Source: Maricaulis sp.
Lineage (GTDB): Bacteria; Pseudomonadota; Alphaproteobacteria; Caulobacterales; Maricaulaceae
DNA: 64,000 nt
Direction of reading: 5' to 3'
NCBI RefSeq assembly: GCF_017642925.1
Contig: NZ_JAEPOL010000008.1
Location: forward strand, 98,431 to 162,430
The notes below the pieces were generated by a model. It saw only the letters and a program-made list of their open reading frames with translations. It ran no database searches and was not told the origin of the DNA. The translations under genes and the position numbers were made by a program. Shown here one piece after another: positions 30,442 through 40,710 of the stretch. Within the stretch, counting starts at the first letter, position 1. Each line of letters begins with the position of its first letter.

Positions 30442-30624
30442 ATGGCCGTCCCTAAGAGAAAAACCACGCCGAGCAAGCGCGGCATGCGCCGGGCCCACGA
30501 CAAGCTGGCCAGCCCGGTCTACATCGAAGACAAGGACAGCGGTGAACTGCGCCGTCCGCACCATGTCGACCTGAAGTCGGGCATGTATCGCGGCCGCCAG
30601 ATCCTGGAACCGAAGGACGACTGA
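30442..30624 (+). CDS. rpmF: 50S ribosomal protein L32
   Basis: A 60-residue ribosomal protein. It starts [20 protein letters not shown], the standard L32 N-terminus, and ends in [15 protein letters not shown]. The zinc-binding cysteines of some L32 proteins are absent, as is usual in alphaproteobacteria. Start ATG 30442 has GGAGAG upstream. It is not next to plsX (which is at 52 kb), although the two are adjacent in many bacteria. Confidence 0.96.
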   Translation: MAVPKRKTTPSKRGMRRAHDKLASPVYIEDKDSGELRRPHHVDLKSGMYRGRQILEPKDD

Positions 30625-30651
30625 TCCGTCCTGACGGTATTGCCGTTTCCA

Positions 30652-30684
30652 AAGCGCGCCTGGTGAAAACCGGGCGCGTTTTCG
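30652..30684 (+). terminator. Rho-independent terminator after rpmF
   Basis: AAGCGCGCCTGGT and ACCGGGCGCGTTTT pair around GAAA with one bulge, followed by TTTTCGTT. It lies 28 bases after the rpmF stop and isolates it from fhs. Confidence 0.75.
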
Positions 30685-30736
30685 TTGGGGATGCCGGTAC
30701 TGCGCGCCTGCAGGTCCGGCGAGAAGGGGACCGTTC

Positions 30737-33804
<3,068 letters not shown>

Positions 33805-33900
33805 GGGCCTTGCCGCTGCGCCCGCGCAGATCGACCGGCATAATATTCCCGGGCGGTGGTTTTTGCCGGTTCAGCCGGCAGTATTTTCCGGCAAAGGGCC

Positions 33901-33930
33901 GACGATTCGGTGCATCCGCCGCGAATCGTC
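33901..33930. promoter_or_regulatory. Inverted repeat downstream of eno
   Basis: GACGATTCG (33901-33909) and CGAATCGTC (33922-33930) are perfect complementary arms around 12 bases. It lies about 100 bases after the eno stop and 73 before the next gene. No T-run follows, so it could be a weak terminator or an operator for the 34004 gene. Confidence 0.4.
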
Positions 33931-34003
33931 AGGCTGGTCAAGTCATATCCAATTGGCATGCGTGTTGCGCAAGGTTCTAGGCCTGAACGCGTGGAGCCTT
34001 GCG

Positions 34004-34459
34004 ATGACAATGATTGCTGCGACAACACAAACGCCGACCTTCCAGTACCAGCGGCTGGCGGACCGGTCCCCCTCGAACACCGAGTTCGCTCCCCAGACGG
34101 ATGAGGCGTCTGCGTCCGGCGGCACGACGACCTCGGACCGGCTGAAGAACTTGCTGGCCCGGCTCGAGGAACTCAAGGCCCGCCAGGCGAACATGTCCAA
34201 TCATGACTATGCGATGGAGAACTTCGCGCTGAAGGAGAAGATCTCGACGGAACGCCTGAACCTGGGCGAGACGCTGGACACGTTCGCGGTCGAGTTCCGC
34301 GGGAGGGTTTTCAACCTCGCGGGACATGTATCGGGGCCGGGTGCGCTGGAGTTCGCGAAACTCTCCGATGCGGACGGCTTCGAACTCGCACAGCTTCGCG
34401 GCGGATCGGATGCCGCGAGCCCCGAGCAACGGCTGGTCGGCGTCGATATAAAGGTCTGA
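34004..34459 (+). CDS. Unknown 151-residue protein with a coiled-coil segment
   Basis: I do not recognise this gene. It starts at ATG 34004 with GGAG 7 bases upstream (a second in-frame ATG is two codons later). The first 45 residues are Thr/Ser/Ala rich and probably disordered. Residues 45-85 (SDRLKNLLARLEELKARQANM and KEKISTERLNLGE) look like a helical or coiled-coil hairpin. Residues 90-151 include VEFRGRVFNLAGHVSGPGALEFAKL and may form a small folded domain. No signal peptide or membrane segment. It lies just upstream of the histidine kinase on the same strand, 103 bases away, but an operator-like palindrome between them suggests a separate unit. Confidence 0.6.
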   Translation: MTMIAATTQTPTFQYQRLADRSPSNTEFAPQTDEASASGGTTTSDRLKNLLARLEELKARQANMSNHDYAMENFALKEKISTERLNLGETLDTFAVEFRGRVFNLAGHVSGPGALEFAKLSDADGFELAQLRGGSDAASPEQRLVGVDIKV

Positions 34460-34488
34460 CGCAAAGACAGTGCGTGCATCCCGGCCTG

Positions 34489-34500
34489 CTACATTTGTAG
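34489..34500. promoter_or_regulatory. Inverted repeat CTACA-TT-TGTAG before the kinase gene
   Basis: A 12-base palindrome 62 bases upstream of the kinase start. Its core ACATTTGTA differs by one base from ACATGTGTA at 36832-36840, before the secreted-protein gene. Candidate binding site of the LuxR-type regulator encoded between them. Confidence 0.45.
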
Positions 34501-34562
34501 GCGTGCCGCGCCGGCTGTTTCTCCGCTAAGCTTCCGGTGGAAGCGGGGGGCGCAACGGATAC

Positions 34563-36188
34563 ATGCCGACGCGGGACACATGGTCTGACGGGCTGTCGCC
34601 CGATGAAATCCTGGTGCGTGCGGGCCGTATCGGCTGGCTGGTCCATGCCGTCGTGGTCGGGCTCGCCGCGCTCGGCCTCAACGCCCTGGACATGCCGCGG
34701 GTCGCCCTCGGCCTGGCGGCAACCGGCATCCCGCTCAGCCTTGTCATCGCGGCGATCATGTTCCGTGGTTTCAATCTGCGCGCCTATTTCGTCCTGACCG
34801 GGCTGGCCGGTGTGATGTGGGGCGCGCTGGCGCTGTCCGTCGCGCCGTCGGGCCTGGGCGAGGCAACGCTCTTCGTCACTCTGGTGATCGGCGGCACGGC
34901 CGCTGCAGCGATCGCCATCCAGTTTCCGCGACCCTGGCTGGTGGCCACGTCACTGGCGCCGGCGCTGAGCGGTCTGACGATCGCCCATCTCCTGCCGGGC
35001 ACGCCCCTGGGCCTCTCCATCGCGCCCATGGTGCTGATCTACGGTCTGCTTCTGGCGCTTCTGGCGCGCTATATGCGCGAGATCTTCAACGCCAATCTGC
35101 GGCTGACGGCGCAATTGTCCGAACAGGTCGACGCGCTGGGCCGGGCGGTCGAGGAGCGCGACCGTGCCATGGCGGTGAAGCAACGCCTCCTGCGCCACAC
35201 CGGACATGATATGCGCCAGGCGCTGCACGCGGTGAAATTCGTGCTGCACTTCCTGCGCGACCAGCGCCTGTCGGATGAAACTCGCGAACTCGTCACACGA
35301 GGCCAGCGCTCGCTGGACGTGCTGGGCGGGCTGTTCCAGTCGATCCAGGACATCAGCCAGATCCAGTCCGAGCGTATCGAGGTGCGATCCGAACCGGTCG
35401 TCCTGGGCAGTCTGTTGCGCCGGGCGACATCGACCCTGGCCGGTGAGGCCCGCCAGCGCGAGATCGCGCTTCACGTCATTCCCAGCACGGCCCGGGTGGA
35501 GACCGATCCGCTGCTTCTTCAGCGCATCGTGCAGAATATCGCGGCCAATGCCGTGAAGTTTGCCACCAGCCGCGTCGTGATCGGGGTGCGCCGCTGCGCG
35601 GGGCGGCTTACCATCGAAATCCTCGATGACGGACCGGGCATACCCCGTGAGCGCCAGGACGAGATATTCGAGGAGTTTACCCAGCTGCAACCCGGCACCG
35701 GCGAAGCGCCGGGCCTCGGACTGGGCCTCGCCATCGTGCGCGAATTGTCCGGCAAGCTGGGGCTGGAGGTCTCGGTCGACAGCCGTCTGGGAGGGGGAAC
35801 ACGTTTCTCGATCGACGGCTGGCCCGTGCAGGGTGCGGACCTGCCGGCGAGCGGGCCGGCGACGATCTGTGCCTTGGTGTATCGCGGCGAACCCGATCCG
35901 GATCTGCGCCGCGCGGCAAGACTGACCGGCGAATGGGGCTATCGCGTTGTCGAGATCGACAGCGCGGCTCAGGCGCCAATGGCGTCGGAGCCGGATATCG
36001 TGCTCGTCGCGTCCGACGTCGATATCGCCCGGGCGCTGGCTCTGACCGGCGGACGGACCATGCGCACCATCGTGCTGGGCGGACCGGTGGTGGCAAACGG
36101 CTCCAGGCCGGCGCTGCACCTGGCCGACGGCTGGCGGCCAGCGCAATTGCGCTCGGCGATGATGTCCTGCCTGCGGGCATCGGGCTAG
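34563..36188 (+). CDS. Six-TM hybrid histidine kinase with degenerate C-terminal receiver
   Basis: A 541-residue membrane sensor kinase. Six hydrophobic segments fill residues about 22-170, with no periplasmic domain of note. A coiled coil (180-205) leads to the H-box RHTGHDMRQALHAVKF with His215, then the N-box (IVQNIAANAVKFA), G1 (ILDDGPGIP) and G2 (GLGLGLAIV). HDxRQ-type kinases commonly pair with LuxR-family regulators. Residues about 435-541 resemble a receiver, but where the acceptor aspartate should be the sequence reads DIVLVASDVD, so it is probably not phosphorylated. The regulator gene follows after 9 bases. Confidence 0.87.
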   Translation: MPTRDTWSDGLSPDEILVRAGRIGWLVHAVVVGLAALGLNALDMPRVALGLAATGIPLSLVIAAIMFRGFNLRAYFVLTGLAGVMWGALALSVAPSGLGEATLFVTLVIGGTAAAAIAIQFPRPWLVATSLAPALSGLTIAHLLPGTPLGLSIAPMVLIYGLLLALLARYMREIFNANLRLTAQLSEQVDALGRAVEERDRAMAVKQRLLRHTGHDMRQALHAVKFVLHFLRDQRLSDETRELVTRGQRSLDVLGGLFQSIQDISQIQSERIEVRSEPVVLGSLLRRATSTLAGEARQREIALHVIPSTARVETDPLLLQRIVQNIAANAVKFATSRVVIGVRRCAGRLTIEILDDGPGIPRERQDEIFEEFTQLQPGTGEAPGLGLGLAIVRELSGKLGLEVSVDSRLGGGTRFSIDGWPVQGADLPASGPATICALVYRGEPDPDLRRAARLTGEWGYRVVEIDSAAQAPMASEPDIVLVASDVDIARALALTGGRTMRTIVLGGPVVANGSRPALHLADGWRPAQLRSAMMSCLRASG

Positions 36189-36197
36189 GATGGGGCG

Positions 36198-36803
36198 ATG
36201 CAGGACCGGCTGAACATCCTCATTGTCGACGACCACCCGCTGTTCCGCGACGGCATGAAGCGTGTGGCGATCAAGGCGTTTCCGGCAGCCCGCCTTGCCG
36301 AAGCCGATCGGGCGGAGGCCTTGTGGGCGCAAACTGATACACCGCCGGATGTTCTGCTGCTCGATCTGGTTTTCCCGGGTTTCGAGGCCGAGCGTGATTT
36401 CGCGCGTCTGCGGCAGGCCATGCCGCTGACCACGATCATTGTCGTGTCGATGACGGACGATCTGCAGACGGTGAATGCGATGATGGAAGCCGGTGCCAAC
36501 GGTTTCCTGTCCAAGGCCGTTTCGCCGGCGGATATGGGCCGCGTGCTGGCCGAGATCCAGGCAGGCGGGCAGTGCGTGCTGCTGGAATCGCGCGATGACG
36601 ACATCCGTCCGACCGAATTGTCGCCGCGCCAGCTCGACGTCCTGCGCGGGCTGGCCCAGGGTGCGACCAACAAGGAGATCGCGCGGGATCTGGGCATCTC
36701 GCCCTTCACGGTGCGGGTGCATGTCTCCGCAATCCTGCGTGCCTTCGATGTCGCGACCCGCTCGGCGGCGATTTCGGCGGCGGCCGATGAGGGGCTGGTT
36801 TAG
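36198..36803 (+). CDS. LuxR/NarL-family response regulator
   Basis: A 201-residue transcription factor. The receiver domain (about 6-120) is intact: Asp11, Asp12, phospho-acceptor Asp56 in LLLDLVFPG, Ser84 and Lys106. The LuxR-type helix-turn-helix (140-195) reads [40 protein letters not shown]. It starts 9 bases after the kinase stop and is surely its partner. Its likely targets are the ACA-N2-TGT repeats on both sides of the gene pair. Confidence 0.93.
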   Translation: MQDRLNILIVDDHPLFRDGMKRVAIKAFPAARLAEADRAEALWAQTDTPPDVLLLDLVFPGFEAERDFARLRQAMPLTTIIVVSMTDDLQTVNAMMEAGANGFLSKAVSPADMGRVLAEIQAGGQCVLLESRDDDIRPTELSPRQLDVLRGLAQGATNKEIARDLGISPFTVRVHVSAILRAFDVATRSAAISAAADEGLV

Positions 36804-36827
36804 CAGGCATCCGCCGTGCAGGTTGTA

Positions 36828-36843
36828 TCGGACATGTGTACGA
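36828..36843. promoter_or_regulatory. Imperfect palindrome before the secreted-protein gene
   Basis: TCGGACATGTGTACGA has 12 of 16 positions symmetric (TCG.ACA..TGT.CGA). The core ACATGTGTA matches eight of nine bases of the core before the kinase gene (ACATTTGTA). It lies about 62 bases upstream of ATG 36906, the same distance as the other site from its gene. Confidence 0.45.
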
Positions 36844-36905
36844 TTTATCTGCGCGGGCCGACGGGAGAGACTTCACACTCAATTCCAGTGCGAAGGTCTA
36901 TCCAG

Positions 36906-37256
36906 ATGAAAAACACGCAAATCCTTGTGGCTGCCATAGCAGCGGCCTGTCTTGCCGGCACTGCCCAGGCGGACACTCAAGTCTCGTCGGACCAGGGCAG
37001 CATGACCTGGGACCAGGCCATGTCACACTGTCGGGGAATGGGCATGCGCCTGCCGACCATCAACGAGCTGATGTGGGCCATGAACCACTTTGAAGGCAGC
37101 CGGTTTGCTGCCCAGCGCGGGTATTGGTCATCGGATACCGGCGGGAGTGTCAATTCGGCTCGCTGGGCTTCGACGGGAACATCGCCGCGCTGGAACGGCT
37201 ATTCCAGCAACAGCCGCAATGCGCGCTATCATGTCGTGTGCATACGCACGAATTAG
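36906..37256 (+). CDS. Small secreted protein with DUF1566/Lcl-type lectin-like domain
   Basis: A 116-residue exported protein: signal peptide with cleavage expected after AQA (residue 22), then MTWDQAMSHCRGMGMRLPTINEL and GYWSSDTGG, ending YHVVCIRTN. This MTWxxAxxxC...RLPTxxEL...YWSS...VxCIR pattern is that of the DUF1566/Lcl C-terminal family related to C-type lectin folds; Cys42 and Cys112 would form the disulfide. I choose ATG 36906; an in-frame ATG at 36816 would hide the signal peptide. It follows the regulator gene and has its own operator-like repeat. Function unknown, possibly ligand or surface binding. Confidence 0.72.
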   Translation: MKNTQILVAAIAAACLAGTAQADTQVSSDQGSMTWDQAMSHCRGMGMRLPTINELMWAMNHFEGSRFAAQRGYWSSDTGGSVNSARWASTGTSPRWNGYSSNSRNARYHVVCIRTN

Positions 37257-37267
37257 GGCCTGGAAGG

Positions 37268-38713
37268 CTATTGTGGCGCCGTGCCCGGCCGTGAACGTAT
37301 CCCCCAGCCTGTTCGTCCGGCCAGCGCCGCGATGAGCAGCGAGAAGACCGGTCCGCCGAGGCAGAACAGGGCCCAGGGGGCATAGGCGAGCGTGGGCACG
37401 CCCAGCGTTGTCGCCATGAACAGCGCCGAGACGGTCCAGGGCAGGAGGGGTTCGACCAGCGTCACCGAATCCTCGATCGAGCGCGACAGGTTCTCGCCCG
37501 CCAGTCCGCGGTCGCGATAGGCCGGGCGGAAGAGCTCGCCGACGATCAGCGCCGTCACGCCGGCATGGGAGGTGATGGCGACGAAGGTCGCACCGGCCGC
37601 GAGCGTTGCGGCGACGAGGCTGAAGGTCGAGCGCACCGCACCCAGCAGCGCCTGCATCAGGCGGGCGAGGGCGCCGGAGGTTTCCATCGCACCGGCCAGC
37701 ACAAAGGCCGTGATGATGAAGATCAGCGTCTGCCCCATCGAGGCCAGGCCGCCGCGATTGAGCAGGCCGGGCAGGGCGGCGGGGAGCGTATCCGGTGCGG
37801 TCCCGGTCATGGAGACGTCGAACCCGCCCATCACGACGCGGACAGCATCGCCGGCGGCCCAGCCCTGGGCGGCAACGCCGAGAACAAGCGCCAGCGCAGA
37901 ACTGGCCAGGATCACCAGGGCGGGTGGCTGGCGGAGGGCAATGCCGCCGACGGCCAGCGCGACCGGCAGCAGGGCAAGTGCGTCGAGCCGGAACAGGCCT
38001 GCCAGGGCGGCGGAGGTTGCTTGTGCAGTCTGCGGCGTGGCGGCATCGCCACCGCTGCCGAACAGGCCGGCGAGCGCGTAGACCAGTCCGGCGAGGATGA
38101 AGGACGGAACGGCCGTCCACAGCATGTGCCGGATGTGGCTGAAGACCGGAACATGGGCGGCAATGGCGGCAACATTGGTCGTGTCCGAGAGCGGTGACAG
38201 CTTGTCGCCGAAATAGGCGCCGGAGACGACAGCACCCGCGACCGGGGCCAGCGGCAGGCCCATGGCTTCGGCGGTGGCGATAAAGGCGACGCCCAGCGTG
38301 CCGGCCGATCCCCAGGACGTGCCGGTCATGATCGACATCAGCGCCGTGCCGATAAAGGCCGTCAGGACGATATAGCCCGGATCGATGAGGGCGATGCCGG
38401 TTACCACCATCAGCGGAATCGTGCCGGAAAACATCCAGGCACCCAGCAGCACACCGATGGAGAGCAGGATCAGGATGGCGGGCAGGACATCGGCGATCTT
38501 GGCACCGGCCGCCGCCTGGATATCCGCCCAGCCAGCGCCGCGGCTGCGGGCGATGAGACCGGCGCACAATGCGGCCAGCGCCATGGCGACGATCAGGATC
38601 TCGCCGCCGAAGCCGGACAGCGCCACGCCGCCTGCGATCGTGGCCAGCAGGACAGCGAGCGGCAGAAGGGCGAGGAGCAGCGGCAGGTCTGTGCGTCTGG
38701 ATGTATCGGTCAT
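37268..38713 (-). CDS. NhaC-family Na+/H+ antiporter-like transporter
   Basis: A 481-residue inner-membrane protein with about eleven hydrophobic segments. The stretches SIMTGTSWGSAGTLGVAFIATAEAMG and AGAVVSGAYFGDKLSPLSDTTN are the NhaC signature (ion transporter superfamily). Substrate not proven: the family includes Na+/H+, malate/lactate and amino-acid exchangers. Its ATG overlaps the stop of the upstream cystathionine beta-lyase gene (ATGA), so the two are translationally coupled, which hints at a link with sulfur amino acids. Confidence 0.86.
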   Translation of the reverse strand: MTDTSRRTDLPLLLALLPLAVLLATIAGGVALSGFGGEILIVAMALAALCAGLIARSRGAGWADIQAAAGAKIADVLPAILILLSIGVLLGAWMFSGTIPLMVVTGIALIDPGYIVLTAFIGTALMSIMTGTSWGSAGTLGVAFIATAEAMGLPLAPVAGAVVSGAYFGDKLSPLSDTTNVAAIAAHVPVFSHIRHMLWTAVPSFILAGLVYALAGLFGSGGDAATPQTAQATSAALAGLFRLDALALLPVALAVGGIALRQPPALVILASSALALVLGVAAQGWAAGDAVRVVMGGFDVSMTGTAPDTLPAALPGLLNRGGLASMGQTLIFIITAFVLAGAMETSGALARLMQALLGAVRSTFSLVAATLAAGATFVAITSHAGVTALIVGELFRPAYRDRGLAGENLSRSIEDSVTLVEPLLPWTVSALFMATTLGVPTLAYAPWALFCLGGPVFSLLIAALAGRTGWGIRSRPGTAPQ

Positions 38714-39873
38714 TGGCCGAGCGCCTGGTCGAGATCGTCGAGCAGCTTGTCCGGACCTTCGAGGCCGACGGACAGGCGGACGAGGTTGAAGGGGCGGCGC
38801 GGATCGTGGCCGTCTGCACGGCCCGCCGGGATGACAAGGCTTTCAACACCGCCCCAGCTGACCGCGCGCCCGAACAATTTGAGCCGGTCTAGGCAAGCGC
38901 AGACCCGGTCGAAATCCGGAGCGTCGATCTCGATGGAGAAAAGGCCGGAATGTCCGCGCAACTGGCGTTCGAACAGGTCAGCCGCCCGGTCGTCGAGTGC
39001 TGGATGGAAGACCCGGCGCACGCGCGGATGGTCGACCAGAGCACGCGCCAGCACCTCGCCATCGGCCTGGTGCTGCTTCAGCCGGGCCGGCAGAGTCATC
39101 AGGCCGCGCGTGAGCAGGAAGGCGTCCAGCGGTGCCTGGATGCCGCCCAGCAGCATATAACCGCGCTCGAAGATATTCTGGACCAGCGCCTCCGACGCCA
39201 TGACGGCGCCGCCGATCACGTCGGAATGGCCGCCGATATATTTCGAGCAGGAGTGCAGCACGATGTCGAAACCGAGGGTGATCGGCTTCTGCAACAGCGG
39301 TGTGGCGACGGTATTGTCGATGGCTGTGAGGATGTTGCGGCTCTGCGCCAGCCTGGCGATGGCCTCGAGGGGCAGGAGGCCGAACAGCATGGTGCCCGGG
39401 CTTTCCACGAAGATCAGCCGGGTCGCCGGCGTCAGCGCGGCCTCGATCGTGTCCAGGGCGCTTTCGCCTTCGGGGAAGACCTGGCTGTGAGTGATTCCGA
39501 ACCGTTCGAGCTGCGTGGCGAGCTGCAGGGTCGGCCCGTAGATATCACCGGCGAACAGGATGTGATCGCCACTGTCGAGCACGGCAAAGAACGTAGCCGC
39601 GATGGCCGCCATGCCCGATCCGAAACAGCGGCAGTCGCCGGCGCGTTCCAGGGCGGCCAGGCTGGTCTCCAGCGCGCGTATGCCGGGATTCGTGCCGCGG
39701 GAATAAACCGTGCGGCGGCTTTCATGGGCGAGCCCGTCCAGCAGGTCGGCGGTCCGCGCATGGCGGAAGAGCGAGGCCTGGACGATCGGCGGCAGTACCG
39801 GTTCGGCACCGCTCACCGGCTGTCCTCCGGCCCGCAGGCAGATCAGTTCATCGTGTGAATCCAGTCCCCTCAT
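38710..39873 (-). CDS. Cystathionine beta-lyase family PLP enzyme
   Basis: A 387-residue trans-sulfuration enzyme of the Cys/Met metabolism PLP family. The cofactor lysine is in VLHSCSKYIGGHSDVIGGAV; other signatures are SRGTNPGIRALETSLAALE and GSGMAAIAATFFAVLDSGDHIL. Most like MetC (cystathionine to homocysteine), but cystathionine gamma-lyase or sulfhydrylase activity cannot be excluded. I start at ATG 39873 (MRGLDSHDELICLRAGGQ); a GTG at 39912 would add 13 residues, and neither has a strong ribosome site. Operon with the NhaC gene. Confidence 0.83.
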   Translation of the reverse strand: MRGLDSHDELICLRAGGQPVSGAEPVLPPIVQASLFRHARTADLLDGLAHESRRTVYSRGTNPGIRALETSLAALERAGDCRCFGSGMAAIAATFFAVLDSGDHILFAGDIYGPTLQLATQLERFGITHSQVFPEGESALDTIEAALTPATRLIFVESPGTMLFGLLPLEAIARLAQSRNILTAIDNTVATPLLQKPITLGFDIVLHSCSKYIGGHSDVIGGAVMASEALVQNIFERGYMLLGGIQAPLDAFLLTRGLMTLPARLKQHQADGEVLARALVDHPRVRRVFHPALDDRAADLFERQLRGHSGLFSIEIDAPDFDRVCACLDRLKLFGRAVSWGGVESLVIPAGRADGHDPRRPFNLVRLSVGLEGPDKLLDDLDQALGQ

Positions 39874-40060
39874 GGCCCGACCATGGCCGATTTCGGCAAG
39901 CCGCGCCAGCACTTGCGCGGCACTGGTGCGGGGCGGCCCGCCGCAATCCGACCCAATCTCTTACCCAGTCCTGAATCCGGGATTCACCGTTCCTAAAGCC
40001 TGCTCGTGTTGAATCACTGGCAGGATATGAAGCCGGTGCGGGACAACCGGCCAGACACAG

Positions 40061-40375
40061 GTGGTGGATTTGGACGCGATCAAGCGTTTCGGGACGAGTG
40101 CCTTTCTTGCGGTGGCGATTGCCTATTTCGGCTATCACGCGCTCACCGGCGAGCAGGGCGTTCTGAACTGGATTGTCGTCAAGAACGAGATTCGCGCCGC
40201 CGAGGCCGAACTCGCCATCGCCGTTGCCGAACGTGAGCAGCTTGAAGAGACCGCGGCGCGCCTGCGCTCGGACAGTCTCGACCTCGACTATGTCGAGGAA
40301 CGCGCCCGCGACATCCTCAATGTCGCCCATCCCCGCGAATTCATCGTCGAAATCGAACCCGCGCCGCAGCGCTAG
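40061..40375 (+). CDS. ftsB: Septum formation initiator FtsB
   Basis: A 104-residue bitopic division protein (FtsB/DivIC family) that links FtsL and FtsQ at the septum. It has a short cytoplasmic part, one membrane segment (about 11-29), a coiled coil (38-72: NEIRAAEAELAIAVAEREQLEETAARLR) and the conserved YVEERARDILNVAHPREFIV end. The start is a GTG, with a second GTG directly after it. In alphaproteobacteria this gene normally lies between eno and pdhA; here eno is 6 kb away because of the accessory block. Confidence 0.9.
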   Translation: MVDLDAIKRFGTSAFLAVAIAYFGYHALTGEQGVLNWIVVKNEIRAAEAELAIAVAEREQLEETAARLRSDSLDLDYVEERARDILNVAHPREFIVEIEPAPQR

Positions 40376-40392
40376 GGAATTTGCGATCCCAT

Positions 40393-40441
40393 CCTCTCCC
40401 CGCCCGGGGAGAGGTCCGAGCGCAGCTCGGGGTGAGGGGCG
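40393..40441 (+). repeat. Two-hairpin dispersed repeat, copy A
   Basis: Stem 1 is CCTCTCCCC-GCCC-GGGGAGAGG (40393-40414); stem 2 is CCGAGC-GCA-GCTCGG; it ends GTGAGGGGCG. It is the same element as copies B and C with changes inside the stems that keep pairing. Confidence 0.8.
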
Positions 40442-40528
40442 GCCGCAAAGCGGCCTTCAGAAAGCATCCTGCTCCTCCGCGACAGCTAATTCAGACCCGC
40501 CAGAATTTTCGGTGGCACGGCTTCGCCG

Positions 40529-40578
40529 CACGCCCCTCATCCGGGCTTCGCCCACCTTCTCCCCGGTCGGGGAGAAGG
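40529..40578 (-). repeat. Two-hairpin dispersed repeat, copy B (inverted relative to A)
   Basis: Read on the minus strand: stem 1 CCTTCTCCCC-GACC-GGGGAGAAGG, then stem 2 GGGC-GAA-GCCC, then GATGAGGGGCG. It aligns end to end with copy C at 63716-63763. Confidence 0.8.
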
Positions 40579-40710
40579 GCCGTTCCCCGCCGCCAACGCG
40601 CCTGCAGCATGCCCTTTTTTCGCCATGGAGCTTGCCGTTGGCGTCATCCATCTGATATGCGGCAGTGACCGTCAGATGGGAGCGCGAAGCTTTATTTCGC
40701 GTGCGAAGAA

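Larger units (their letters stand above)
40376..40710. other. Gene-free stretch between ftsB and pdhA
   Basis: 335 bases with no believable gene. Two copies of one structured repeat in opposite orientation fill 40393-40441 and 40529-40578 (see the repeat entries). The 130 bases after them lead to pdhA and should hold its promoter; I could not pick a clear -35/-10 pair. Confidence 0.6.

Noticed and set aside
39874..40060. SAM-II type riboswitch upstream of the cystathionine beta-lyase gene
   Set aside because: Some GC-rich pairing is possible, but the conserved pseudoknot sequence is not recognisable.
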